A DNA stretch of 64,000 bases from Palsa-504 sp963800415 (GCA_963800415.1 CAWDBS010000069.1:1-64000); one strand, 5' to 3'. Shown: positions 50,355-59,519, numbered from the stretch's first letter. Numbers and translations are program-made. The notes: a model not told the origin generated them from the letters alone.

Positions 50355-50783
50355 TCAGAGCTGGTTAAGCGCCCGGTACAGGCCGGCCTGCGCTTGCCGG
50401 CCGAGCCGTTCGAAGGCGGGCCGCAGCAACGGGGCGACAAGCCGGGCCAGCCCTTTGAAGGTGAGCTCGGCGTCGTAGGTCACCTCGGTGCCGTCATCGA
50501 CCCGGCGGAAGCCCATGGTGTCGACGGCGGTGACCGTCTTGTTCTCCCCGCGGAGTTGGATGCGCTCACCGCGTACGAACTCACGCACGACGTAGGTCAG
50601 CTGGGTTGTCCGGCCAAGGAACGTGGAGGTGTTGAGGTAGGTGGTGCCGACCCCGCCGTCGCCGCGCTGGTTCACGGTGGCCACGGTGCCCGGGTCCCAT
50701 TCGGTCGTCGTGGTGAAGTCGGAAAGGTAGCCAAACACCGCGTCCAGCGGCTTCCCGACGACCACGGTCTTCTGCAATCTCAT
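50355..50783 (-). CDS. SRPBCC-family (START-like) protein
   Basis: This 142-residue protein has the helix-grip fold pattern MRLQKTVVVGKPLDAVFGYL, then DFTTTTEWDPGTVATVNQ, VVREFVRGERIQLRG and the long C-terminal helix FERLGRQAQAGLYRAL. SRPBCC proteins bind hydrophobic ligands. The -35 TTGACA and -10 TACCGT on the minus strand place the transcript start on ATG 50783, so the mRNA is likely leaderless. It is divergent from the B12-binding MerR-like regulator, with overlapping -35 boxes, and is a strong candidate target of it. Confidence 0.85.
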   Translation of the reverse strand: MRLQKTVVVGKPLDAVFGYLSDFTTTTEWDPGTVATVNQRGDGGVGTTYLNTSTFLGRTTQLTYVVREFVRGERIQLRGENKTVTAVDTMGFRRVDDGTEVTYDAELTFKGLARLVAPLLRPAFERLGRQAQAGLYRALNQL

Positions 50784-50849
50784 GACCGGACGGTAGCCTC
50801 TGCAACTAACGATTGTCAAATGTCTGTCTAGGTACTGTAGAGTGTTGGC
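50784..50849. promoter_or_regulatory. Divergent promoters with overlapping -35 boxes
   Basis: Minus strand: TTGACA (50819-50814), 18-base spacer, TACCGT (50795-50790), start at 50783. Plus strand: TTGTCA (50813-50818), 19-base spacer, TAGAGT (50838-50843), start at about 50850. A 19-base spacer is the hallmark of promoters controlled by MerR-family regulators. The two -35 boxes share ATTGTCAA, so polymerase binding is mutually exclusive. Confidence 0.55.
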
Positions 50850-51806
50850 GTGGAAACCCCTGAGGGCTCGCCGGTGTTGCGCATCGGTGAGCTGAGCCGG
50901 CGTCTGGGCGTGAGCAACCACGTCCTGCGGGCGTGGGAGAGCCGCTACGGCCTCCTCCAGCCGGTGCGCTCGGCGGGCGGCTTCCGGTTGTACTCCGAGG
51001 CTGATGCGCTGAGGATCCGCCGGATGCAGGCCCACCTCGCCCGCGGCCTGTCGGCGGCCGAGGCGGCGCGGGCAGTGCTCGGGGAGGATAGCGGGGCACG
51101 CACCGGCCCAGGCCAGGCCACCGAACCCGGCCGCGGCCCGGCCGCGGCCGGTGAGCTGTCCGGGGCCCTCGAGCTGTCTGGAGGCCTCCGGAGGGCGCTC
51201 GACGCCTTCGACGAGCCGGCCGCCCAAGCCGTTCTTGACCGGCTCATGTCCGACCTCTCCCTGACGGCGGTGCTCCGGGAGGTAGTACTGCCGTACCTGA
51301 CCGAGCTCGGCCAGCGGTGGGAGCAGGGCACGGCCAGCGTCGCCCAGGAGCATTTCGCCAGCAACGTCATCCGCGGGCGACTCGCCGGACTCGCCCGGGG
51401 CTGGGGGAACGGGCACGGCCCCCGCGCCATCCTGGCCTGCCCCCCGGGTGAGCTCCACGACCTGGCGCTGATGGTCTTCGGCATCATCCTCAACCGCAAT
51501 GGGTGGAGGATCGATTACCTCGGGACCAACACCCCGGTCGAGGAGCTGACCGGCACTGTCGAGGCAAGACACCCGGATCTAGTCGTCCTGGCCGTCACCC
51601 TGCCGGAAACCCTGGAACCCCTCGCCGCGCAGCTCACCGCGCTCGCCCGGCGTATTCCGCTGGCCCTGGCCGGACCGGGTGTCACGCCGCGGCTGGCCGC
51701 CGCCGTGCAGGCCCGGCTACTAGGCGGCGACCCGGTCACCGCGGCCGAGAACGTCGGGTGGCCCCGGTTGACCGCCCAGCCTCGTCCAGCTAGGGAGCCC
51801 TCATGA
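50850..51806 (+). CDS. MerR-type regulator with B12-binding domain (CarH/LitR-like)
   Basis: This 318-residue protein has a MerR winged helix (RIGELSRRLGVSNHVLRAWE, then RYGLLQPVRSAGGFRLYSE) at residues 10-75, a linker, a helical cap domain and a Rossmann-like B12-binding domain (from about 190). The cap contains W-x9-EH (WEQGTASVAQEH), the signature that places adenosylcobalamin in CarH photoreceptors. The sequence GELHDLAL supplies the lower-ligand His, although the usual final Gly of ExHxxG is not clear. CarH represses in the dark and releases DNA in light. It starts with GTG 50850 and ends inside the whiB start (ATGA). Confidence 0.88.
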   Translation: METPEGSPVLRIGELSRRLGVSNHVLRAWESRYGLLQPVRSAGGFRLYSEADALRIRRMQAHLARGLSAAEAARAVLGEDSGARTGPGQATEPGRGPAAAGELSGALELSGGLRRALDAFDEPAAQAVLDRLMSDLSLTAVLREVVLPYLTELGQRWEQGTASVAQEHFASNVIRGRLAGLARGWGNGHGPRAILACPPGELHDLALMVFGIILNRNGWRIDYLGTNTPVEELTGTVEARHPDLVVLAVTLPETLEPLAAQLTALARRIPLALAGPGVTPRLAAAVQARLLGGDPVTAAENVGWPRLTAQPRPAREPS

Positions 51807-52138
51807 CCGAACCCCGGGCAGCCGTGCCCGAGCAGCGCCTGCACCCGCCGCGTGCGATCAGCCAGGATCATGCCTCCTGGCGCGAGTCAGCCGCCTGCCG
51901 CCTCCTCGAGACCGAGCTCTTCTTCCCGATCGGGAAAACGGGCCTGGCCGTCGCGGAAATCCAGCGGGCCAAGGCGGTCTGCGCCAGTTGCCCGGTGCGG
52001 GAGCCCTGCCTGACGTTCGCGCTGGATACCCACCAGGCATACGGCATATGGGGCGGCTACGACGAGGACGAACGCCGGCTCCTGCTCCGCGAGCAGCGGA
52101 TGGGCCAGCAGCGGAACGGCCAGCGGCGGAAGGGATAG
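51803..52138 (+). CDS. WhiB-family iron-sulfur regulator
   Basis: This 111-residue WhiB-like protein has the four cluster cysteines at 31, 59, 62 and 68 (ACRLLE, CASCPVREPC), the G-x-WGG turn (YGIWGGYDEDER) and a basic C-terminal tail (LLREQRMGQQRNGQRRKG). These proteins bind a [4Fe-4S] cluster and the sigma factor to regulate stress or developmental genes. ATG 51803 overlaps the stop of the B12 regulator (ATGA), so both are produced together. Coupling a light/B12 sensor to a redox-responsive WhiB is notable. Confidence 0.93.
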   Translation: MTEPRAAVPEQRLHPPRAISQDHASWRESAACRLLETELFFPIGKTGLAVAEIQRAKAVCASCPVREPCLTFALDTHQAYGIWGGYDEDERRLLLREQRMGQQRNGQRRKG

Positions 52139-52226
52139 AGCGGGTCCGGCCGGTTAACCCGGGCCGGACCGGGTAGTCGGCTCCGGAACGCCGGCGCCGC
52201 CGGCCGCACTGAGAGAGGAAACCCTC

Positions 52227-52340
52227 GTGTATATCGGAATCGGAACCGTTGTTCTGATAATTATTATCGTGGTAATCGTATTGGCCCTGCGCCGCTTATC
52301 GACCGGCCGGAGCAGGCATTCACGGCACGGGGCGGCCTAG
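52227..52340 (+). CDS. 37-residue single-span membrane peptide
   Basis: A GTG at 52227 follows GAGAGGA with about 7 bases between. The peptide has a 20-residue span (IGIGTVVLIIIIVVIVLALR) and a basic tail (RLSTGRSRHSRHGAA), so the C-terminus should be inside. It lies 88 bp after whiB, in the same direction. AT-rich codons such as ATA and ATT within the span differ from the neighbours. A role as a small membrane-protein partner is likely, but no family can be named. Confidence 0.6.
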   Translation: MYIGIGTVVLIIIIVVIVLALRRLSTGRSRHSRHGAA

Positions 52341-52380
52341 GCCAGATATTGACAGGTACAGGCTCCACGCAGGATCTGAG

Positions 52381-52411
52381 CCGCCGCCCCTGTGATAAGG
52401 CGACGCGGCGG
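52381..52411. terminator. GC-rich hairpin between convergent genes
   Basis: CCGCCGC (52381-52387) and GCGGCGG (52405-52411) pair perfectly around a 17-base loop. It lies between the membrane-peptide gene (+) and the cold-shock gene (-), where a bidirectional terminator is expected. No T-run is present. Confidence 0.4.
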
Positions 52412-52456
52412 AGCGCCTAGCCGATGGCTAGAGCGCCCCACCGCTGCGCTGGACGG

Positions 52457-52660
52457 TCAGATCGGCTGGACGAAGTCCGCCTGCGGGCCCTTGGTGCCCG
52501 GGCTGGAGGTGAACTCCACCCGCTGGTTGTCCTGGAGGCTGCGGTACCCGTCAGCCTGAATTACGGAGTGGTGGACGAAGACGTCGCCCGTGCCGTCGTC
52601 CGGGGCGATGAATCCATACCCCTTGTCGGCGTTGAACCACTTCACTGTTCCCTGAGCCAT
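52457..52660 (-). CDS. Cold-shock protein (CspA family)
   Basis: This 67-residue protein is a canonical cold-shock domain: MAQGTVKWFNADKGYGFIAP has RNP1 (KGYGFI), VFVHHSVIQADG has RNP2, and it ends ADFVQPI. It binds single-stranded RNA or DNA as a chaperone. The ATG at 52660 is the domain start; upstream extensions in the same frame are not supported. AGGAG is 11 bases upstream. Single cold-shock genes of this type are often strongly expressed. Confidence 0.95.
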   Translation of the reverse strand: MAQGTVKWFNADKGYGFIAPDDGTGDVFVHHSVIQADGYRSLQDNQRVEFTSSPGTKGPQADFVQPI

Positions 52661-53031
52661 TTTTTGCTTTCTCCTACTGGACGATCTTGGGGATCCACGC
52701 TCGCGGAACCCACGCTTGCTGCGACCGCCTGTATTCAAAGCCGGACTCTGGAATCCGCGGCGCCCGCTGTCAGAACTTCGCAGGCGCTGTGACACGAACA
52801 CGAATTTCCATTACAACCAGAACGACTAAACCCTACCACGCCAGCCCGCATCCCCGGGCGCGCATCTGGCCAATGCCGGCGGGAACCGCCCCGTCGCCCC
52901 GGCCAGCCGCGTCCGCTGGTATGCGAAGATGGAGGTGGGCCCGGGGCATCTCGAACGCTGGCGGTCAAGCCGGTGCCGTCCGCGGGTCCGGTGAGCCCGG
53001 TGCGCCATGCGCCAGGGATGGGACGGCCGAG

Positions 53032-53907
53032 ATGTTCGGCTTCAAGGTCATCAATCAGTACGAGCAGGGCATTGTCTTCCGCTGGGGCAAAATGCTGCCC
53101 GATATCCGCCAACCGGGACTGACCTGGGTCAACCCAGTCAGTGACCGGCTCCGCAAGGTCAACATGCAGATCATCGCGACGGCGGTACCCGGCCAGGACG
53201 GCATCACCCGCGACAACGTCACCGTGCGGGTGGACGCGGTCGTCTACTACCGGGTCGTCGACCCGGTCAAGGCGATCATCAACGTGCAGAACTACACCTA
53301 CGCGGTGTCCCAGGTCGCGCAGACGTCGCTGCGATCGGTCATCGGTCACAGCGACCTGGACCAGCTGCTGTCCGAACGCGAGAAGGTGAACGCCAAGCTC
53401 AAGGAGGTCATCGACGCCCCCACCGAAGAACCCTGGGGCGTCCGGGTCGAGCGCGTCGAGGTCAAGGACATCTCCCTGCCCGACTCGATGAAGCGATCGA
53501 TGTCACGCCAGGCTGAGGCCGAACGCGAGCGCCGCGCGCGCATCATCTCCGCCGACGGCGAATACCAGGCCTCCAAGAAGCTCGCGCAGGCCGCCACCGT
53601 CATGTCCGCCGACCCGGCCGCCCTGCAACTCCGGCTGCTGCAGACCGTCGTCGAGGTCGCCGCCGAGAAGAACAGCACCCTGGTCATGCCCGTCCCGGTG
53701 GAACTGCTGCGTTTCTTCGACCGTGCGGCCCGGCCCGGCACCAGGGCCGAGCAGCCAGCCGACGAAGCTCAGGACAACCACACCCTGCCGACTGTGCCCG
53801 CGATGCCCGCGCTCACCAGGCCCGCAGGCCTGTCCGCCGGCGCCCCCCTGGCCGGACCACTGGCCGCACCGCTCAACGCCACGCCGAAGGCACCGGTTGC
53901 CCGCTGA
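53032..53907 (+). CDS. SPFH/stomatin-like (band 7) protein without membrane anchor
   Basis: This 291-residue protein has the SPFH domain (VINQYEQGIVFRWGKMLPDI, then QPGLTWVNPVSDRLRKVNMQ, DAVVYYRVVDPVKAIINVQN) and a charged coiled-coil region (SMKRSMSRQAEAERERRARI, then ISADGEYQASKKLAQAATVM). A Pro/Ala-rich tail follows. Most stomatin-like proteins have an N-terminal hydrophobic segment; none is visible after ATG 53032, so membrane contact would rely on other features. SPFH proteins organise lipid microdomains and protease complexes. No NfeD partner is adjacent. Its 3' end meets the decayed MarR gene. Confidence 0.88.
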   Translation: MFGFKVINQYEQGIVFRWGKMLPDIRQPGLTWVNPVSDRLRKVNMQIIATAVPGQDGITRDNVTVRVDAVVYYRVVDPVKAIINVQNYTYAVSQVAQTSLRSVIGHSDLDQLLSEREKVNAKLKEVIDAPTEEPWGVRVERVEVKDISLPDSMKRSMSRQAEAERERRARIISADGEYQASKKLAQAATVMSADPAALQLRLLQTVVEVAAEKNSTLVMPVPVELLRFFDRAARPGTRAEQPADEAQDNHTLPTVPAMPALTRPAGLSAGAPLAGPLAAPLNATPKAPVAR

Positions 53908-54355
53908 TTAATCCCTGAGCTGACGGAGAATACGGGCGAGGTCGGCGCGGTCGGTCTGGCTCAGCCGAGCCGAAGACCCGCTCGGCCTCGGTTCCGCGCG
54001 CGGCGCGGATCGCCTCGAGCACGCTGGCGCCGTGCTCGGTCAGCTCGACCAGGGTGGCTCGCCGATCGGCGGGGTCGGGCCGCCGCTGGATCAGGCCCCG
54101 GGATTCGAGGGCGTCGACGACCTCCGTGGTCGAGCGCGGCGCGATGTGCAGGTGATCGGACAGCTCCGACAGGCGCATCACCCCGTGCTGCGTGAGCACG
54201 GTCAGGGCCCGCAGGTGAGCAGGGGTAATGTCCCACGGAGCCAGGGCCCGCCGGGACGTCTCGCGCAGCTGGCGCGCGACCGACCAGAACGCTTCCGACA
54301 GCGGCTCCTCGCCGGCTGAGTCGCGCCCGCGGGCCGTGTCGCGATCCTGGGTCAC
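53908..54355 (-). pseudogene. MarR-family regulator with frameshift near its C-terminus
   Basis: From ATG 54355 the frame gives a MarR winged helix (LRALTVLTQHGVMRLSELSD, HLHIAPRSTTEVVDALESRG, then RRPDPADRRATLVELTEHG). After ERVFG (near 53967) an indel moves the true ending (RLSQTDRADLARILRQLRD, stop at 53908-53910) into another frame. Without correction the protein runs on to 53873 and overlaps the SPFH gene. The dimerisation helix is affected, so function is doubtful. Its presumed target, the divergent ABC exporter, is also broken. Confidence 0.7.
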
Positions 54356-54483
54356 CGGAATAGGATACCAGCGTTTATTGTTGTAGCCTCACATTGAGGT
54401 AACCTCAGCAATGTCTTCCGGCCGGCACCGCGCGCCCGAGTGCGAGCGCGGCCCACTAGCCCCCGGCAGAATCGAGCAAGCTC

Positions 54484-56125
54484 TTGGCGTCACCACCCAC
54501 GAATCGAGACACCACCAGCCCAGGCCGCACCCGCGGCCCGAGGACCGTCACCGCCGCAGAGAAGTCGCAGGCACGCGAGGTGTCCCTGCGCCGCATCGGT
54601 CGGCTGTTCACCCCCTACCGATGGAAGCTAGCCATCGTCACTGCCATCATCGTGGCCTCCTCCCTCGTCGGGCTGGCTTCGCCGTTCCTGCTCCGCGCGG
54701 TCATCGACACCGCCGCCGGCAAGCAAAGTCCAGCTCTGGCCTGCTATGCGATGGGCGCCGTCGCCACCCTCACCTCGGCATGAGTCCAGACGGATCGAGC
54801 ACAGGTCGGGCAGGGCAGCACGGGCGAGCACCAGGGTCTTCGCGCATCTGCAGCGGCAGTCGATCGCCTTCTTCACCCGCACCCGGACCGGTGAGGTCCA
54901 GTCCCGCATCACGAACGACATCGGCGGCAAAGAGACGTGGTACCTCCACTGCTGACCTTGGGCCGCCAATCTCACCAGCGACCGGCACCGCGGTCGCCAT
55001 GGACGCCTATCCTGGCGGCTGTCGCTCATCTCGCTGGTCGTCATGCCGCCGGCCATCTTCCTGACCCGCAGGGTCGCCCGCATGCGCCGGGCCATCACCA
55101 CGCAGCAGCAGCGCGAGCTGGCCGACCTCAACGTCACCATCGAGGAAGGGCTGTCGGTCAGCGGCATCCAGCTGGCCAAGACGATGGGCACGGGCCGTCC
55201 CTGGTCCAGCGGTTCACCGCTTCCTCGGCCCGCCTGATCGACCTGGAGCTGCGCTCCCAGCTGGCCGGGCGCTGGCGGATGGCCTCACTAGAGCATCATC
55301 TTCGCCGCGATCCCCGCGATCATCTACCTGGCCGCCGGCCTGCCGGTCACCGCCGGCACCATCAGAATCGGCACCCTGATCGCCTTCACACGCAGAACAG
55401 CCTGTTCCGGCCGCTGACCGGGCTGCTCGGCACCAGCGTCTCGGTGATCAGCTCGCTGGCGCTGTTCGCGCGGATCTTCGAGTACCTCGATCTGCCGGTC
55501 GAGGTCGATGAGCCGGCCCACCCGGTCAGCATCGACCTGCCGGGTCAACGGGCACGTCCGCTTCGAGGACGCACTTCGCCACCCGGCCGTCGACCGTCCC
55601 GCGTGGCCGGCATCGACCTGAGTCCCGGCCGGCAGGGCGCTCGCCCTGGTCCGCGAGACCGGATCGGGCAAGACCACCCTCGCCTCACTAGTCGCGCGGC
55701 TCTACGATCCCAGCAGCGGCACCGTCCGCATCGACGGCATCGACATCCGCGACATCAGGCTCGCCGACCTCGCCGCGATCGTCGGCGTGGTCAGCCAGGA
55801 GACCTACCTCCTGCACACGACCGTGCGGGAGAACCTGCGTTACGCCAAGCCCGAGGCCACGGATGCCGAGATCGAGGACGCCGCCCGCGCCGCCAGAACC
55901 ACGAGTTGATCGCCGGGCTGCCCGACGGCTACGACACTATGGTGGGCTCTCGCGGGCACCGCTTCTCCGGCGGGGAGAAGCAGCGCATCGCCATCGCCAG
56001 GACCCTGCTGCGCGACCCGCGGGTGCTCGTGCTCGACGAGGCCACCAGCGCTCTGGACACCGAAACCGAACGGGCCGTCCAGAAGGCGTTCGACACCCTC
56101 GCCCGCGGCCGCACCACCCCACCTT
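54484..56125 (+). pseudogene. ABC exporter (membrane plus ATPase), many frameshifts
   Basis: Fragments in all three frames add up to one exporter half: membrane domain (LFTPYRWKLAIVTAIIVASS, RTRTGEVQSRITNDIGG, LADLNVTIEEGLSVSGIQLA, GLLGTSVSVISSLALFARIF) and ATPase (ETGSGKTTLASLVARLYDPS, VVSQETYLLHTTVRENLRYA, FSGGEKQRIAIARTLLRDPR, VLVLDEATSALDTETERAVQ). About eight indels separate them. Walker A also has Arg for the first Gly (RETGSGKT). The 3' end is lost just after ARGRTT and is replaced by a fragment on the opposite strand. It probably lay next to its MarR regulator and decayed with it. Confidence 0.85.
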
Positions 56126-56139
56126 CGCGACCCCGCCGC

Positions 56140-56233
56140 GCCACGTCTACAAGGAGCCGCCCCCCAGGTCTGCGGCCAGTACAGGACGAACTCGTCGATG
56201 CCGATCTCGCTGAAGCGCCCCACCATGGCTCCA
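56140..56233 (-). pseudogene. LLM-class flavin oxidoreductase C-terminal scrap
   Basis: The minus strand reads MVGRFSEIGIDEFVLYWPQT then W, the typical tail of luciferase-like (F420/FMN) monooxygenases. It lies directly beyond the decarboxylase stop and cuts off the ABC pseudogene, marking a past rearrangement. Confidence 0.5.
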
Positions 56234-56237
56234 GGCC

Positions 56238-57900
56238 CTAGCGCATGATCCTGATCGCCGGGGCCGGGTAGCCGTTGAAGGCGCTGGCGCCCGAGTAACA
56301 GGTGGTGTAGGCGCCGGCGTTGCCGATCAGCACCTGGTCGCCGGCCTGCGGCTCCGGTAGCCAGAACCTGGTCGAGGATCGTGTCCTGGCTGTCGCAGCT
56401 GGGGCCGGTCAGCGTGCACGGGACCAGCGTCCGGCAGCCTGCGGCGGGGATGGTGACCGGGAAGCGCAGTTCCCGGCCGGACTCCAGCGCCTCGATCAGG
56501 CCGTGGAACGCGCCGGTGTCCAGGCTGACCCGCACCGTGCCGTGCCGCCACGCCACCCCGATCACTGAGGCGACCATGGTTCCGGCCGGGGCGGCGATAG
56601 CCCGGCCGGGCTCGCAGGCCAGCTGCACTGGGTAGGGCAGCTGCGCGGCCGCGCGGCTGATCGCGGCGGCGTATTCGGCCAGCGGCGGCGGGTCGGCGTC
56701 GTAACGGACCGGGAAGCCACCACCCAGGTCGAGCATTTCCAGCCGGATCCCGTCGGCGGCGAGCGCGATCATGATCCGGGCGCACTGGCGGATCGGGCTG
56801 TCCCACGCCGCGGGGTCCATCATCTGCGACCCGACATGAAACGCCAGCCCGTACGGGATCAGGCCCAGCGATGCGGCGAGCCGCGCCAGGTCTGGCACCT
56901 GCCCGGACGGCGCCCCGAACTTGCCCTGGTCGCCGACCGTGCCGCCGGCCCGGCCAGCCGCGGACGGAGCCAGCCGCAGCAGCACCGCGGCGCCCGGGGC
57001 GTGCTCGGCGATCTTGTGCAGCTCGGTGCCGCTGTCCGCGGCGAACCGCCACACCCCGGCCCGCCGGGCGCGAGCGATGTCGCCGGCGGGCTTGACCGGG
57101 TTCGTGTACAGCACCGTCCTAGGGTCGGCGCCGGCCCGGACCGCCGCGCGGACCTCGGCCCAGGACGCGGCCTCGAACCGGCACCCTGCGGCGTGCAGGC
57201 GGGCCAGCAGCCGGGGGTCCGGGTTGGCCTTGACCGCATAGTGGACCGCCGCGCCCGGCAGCGCGGCGGCCAGCTCCCGGTAGCGTCCGGCGGCCCGGGC
57301 CAGGTCGAGCGACAGGTACGGGGTGACCGGCTTCGCCGGGCGTTGCGCGGTGACGGCCGACCAGGCCACCCCCCGCCGTGCGGAGGCTTCCAGGCCGTAC
57401 CAGGCCACGTCGGCGGCGGCCTTCCCCAGCACGAACCCGAGCCACACCCCGCCGGGCAGCGGCCGCAGCAGCCACGCGGCGCCGGCCAGGCAGCCAGGGC
57501 GGATCAGGAAGCCGTCCGCGGCTTCGGCGACCGCGCACGACGCCAGCTGCTCGCGCACCGCGTGCCACGCTCCCGCCGCCAGCCTGCGCCATCCGCCCAG
57601 GTGGGCGGTGGCGCGGTGGGCCGCCACCACCGTCTTGGCGCCGATGCAGCCGTAAAACCCGACGGCCTCGCAGATGGTGGCCAGGGCCGCGGCGGCCAGC
57701 AGTGACCCAGCCGACCGGTACCCGGCCGCGAAACCGGCCACGGCCGCGAGGGTGCCGCACACCTCGGCCAGCCCGAACCGGGCCTGCCATGCCTGCCACC
57801 ACCCGGCCGGCTGGTCTGGGGCGGGCAGCGCCGCCACCGCCTCAATACCCCCGGCCGTCACGGGCGCCGCAGCAGCCCCGTCAATAGCCGGCCTGGTCAT
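56238..57900 (-). pseudogene. Type III PLP decarboxylase fused to an N-terminal membrane domain, frameshifted near its end
   Basis: Residues 30-180 hold three to four hydrophobic segments (LAEVCGTLAAVAGFAAGY, AALATICEAVGFYGCIGA, LPGGVWLGFVLGKAAADVAW). Residues 190-550 are a fold-type III PLP barrel: YAVKAN with Lys224, LDLGGGFPVRYD, CEPGRAI and the substrate motif GPSCDSQDT (Cys502). This matches ornithine/diaminopimelate decarboxylases, which form polyamines or lysine. One extra T at 56365-56367 breaks the frame after Val512. The expected tail (WLPEPQAGDQ, NAGAYTTCYSGASAFNGYP, stop 56238) lies in the next frame. Without correction the frame reads through the LLM scrap to 55840. The membrane fusion is unusual for this family. 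Confidence 0.75.
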
Positions 57901-58129
57901 TTCGCCCCCCGCATATCTCTACGGAGCGGGGCGGTGCCGCACTGATACACCACCGCGCTGATCGTGAGATGACGGTACGGCGGCCGGGCCGCCTCGGGGA
58001 TCGGTGCTGTCCCCCAGTTTTCTTGTTGCGCTCCCCCAGAATTCGCTGCGGTTGACCGCCTTGACAGTACGAATGTAAGTGCGCTGGTCATGGTCCATCC
58101 GGGCGGCTCCTGACCGAGGACCCGAAAGA

Positions 58130-59422
58130 TTAGGGCGGCGGCAGCAGCATCTCCAGGTTGACAGCGTTGGCCATGGCCTGGTAGCCGACGTCATCGGGGT
58201 GCAGGTGATCACCGGAGTCGTACGCGGGGTTCAGCCTCAGCAGGTCGGCAGGATCACGCATCACCGCGTCGAAATCGACGACGCCGTCGAAGGCGCCGCT
58301 GGTGCGGATCCAGGTGTTCACCGCCTCGCGCGTGGCTTCGCCCGCCGCGGTGTAATACCCCGCGCCCTCGAACGGCAGCAGGGTCGCGCCGAATATCCTC
58401 AGCCCCCGGGCGTGGGCCTCGCCGATGAGCTGCTCGTATCCGGCGATGATCCGGGTCGCGCGGATATCGGTGCCCGAGTACCGATCCGCGCTGAACCCGA
58501 TGTCGTTGATCCCCTCCAGCACGATGACATCCCGGACACCGGGCTGGTCCAGGGCATCGCGGGTGAACCGCGCCTCGGCGCTGACCCCGCAGCACCGCGA
58601 GCCGGTCACCACCCGGTTGCCGCCGATCCCCTCGTCGGCCACCGCCAGCGCGGGGCCACCCAGCGCGTCAAGCCTCCGGGCCAGGTCGTTGGGCCAGCGG
58701 AGGTTAGCGCCGACCGTCGATTGCACGCCGTCGGTGATCGAGTCGCCGAACGCGACCACGGTCCCGTCCGCTCCGGACGATCGCACAATGAGGCCGCTGA
58801 GGTAGTACCACGACGGAGCCAGGGTTGTGAACGCCCCCGCGTCCGCCTCGGCGGCGTGGTCACCGGCGGCCGACACCCAGTTGACCTGCTGGGCGTCGGA
58901 ATGGAGCGTGGGCGTGCCCGTCCGGCCCGGCAGGTACACGCTCACCGCCAGATCCTGCAGCGGCGGCACCCGCATGCCCACCGGATCGCTGACGACCCGC
59001 GCGCCGGGCGGGATCTGGACCGACACGCTGCCGCCGAAGGTCACCGGGTGGATCGTGCCGGGCACCGCCGCGGCGCCCAGCCCCGCCAGGGCCACCGTCA
59101 CGCGGCCGACCTCCAGCGGCGAGGTGCCGAAGGCGTTCGTCAGCTCGAGCCGGATCAGATCACCGCCGACGCTGGTGAAGATGATGTCGCGGACCGTCTG
59201 GTTGTCGAAGCCGGCCGCAGCCAGCGTGCCGGGCACCGCGCGCTGCGGGCTGGCGCTCCAGCTGGTCACCCAGCTGTCCCCGCGGTGGGCCGCGGCGGCC
59301 GGGCGGGAGGCCGCGAACATGGCAATGACGGCCACCAGGACCAGCGCGACGACGGCACCGGGCAGCCCGACGCGGATCAGCCGGGTGGCTTTTCGGCGAC
59401 CGGTCCAGCTTGTCTCCGTCAT
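58130..59422 (-). CDS. Secreted SGNH/GDSL hydrolase
   Basis: This 430-residue protein has an N-terminal span (VALVLVAVIAMFAASRPAAAA), a beta-sandwich region (about 50-210, WVTSWSASPQRAVPG) and an SGNH hydrolase with block I FGDSITDG, block II Gly (GIGGNRVV), block III GIND and block V DHLHPDD. It hydrolyses esters outside the cell, probably acetyl or acyl groups on polysaccharides or lipids. GAGGAG lies five bases before ATG 59422. The domain layout matches the common actinobacterial SGNH family with an accessory N-terminal domain. Confidence 0.9.
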   Translation of the reverse strand: MTETSWTGRRKATRLIRVGLPGAVVALVLVAVIAMFAASRPAAAAHRGDSWVTSWSASPQRAVPGTLAAAGFDNQTVRDIIFTSVGGDLIRLELTNAFGTSPLEVGRVTVALAGLGAAAVPGTIHPVTFGGSVSVQIPPGARVVSDPVGMRVPPLQDLAVSVYLPGRTGTPTLHSDAQQVNWVSAAGDHAAEADAGAFTTLAPSWYYLSGLIVRSSGADGTVVAFGDSITDGVQSTVGANLRWPNDLARRLDALGGPALAVADEGIGGNRVVTGSRCCGVSAEARFTRDALDQPGVRDVIVLEGINDIGFSADRYSGTDIRATRIIAGYEQLIGEAHARGLRIFGATLLPFEGAGYYTAAGEATREAVNTWIRTSGAFDGVVDFDAVMRDPADLLRLNPAYDSGDHLHPDDVGYQAMANAVNLEMLLPPP

Positions 59423-59519
59423 CGTATCTCCTCACTCGCTAACGATCAGTGACCGCCGGAAACAGAGCCGATGATTGCAGTGTGACCCACGCCGGCCAGG
59501 ACGTACACCCGCCCGCAGT

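Noticed and set aside
50355..51572. Minus-strand frame of 405 codons covering the SRPBCC gene
   Set aside because: Only the part from ATG 50783 matches SRPBCC; the extension is antisense to the B12 regulator.
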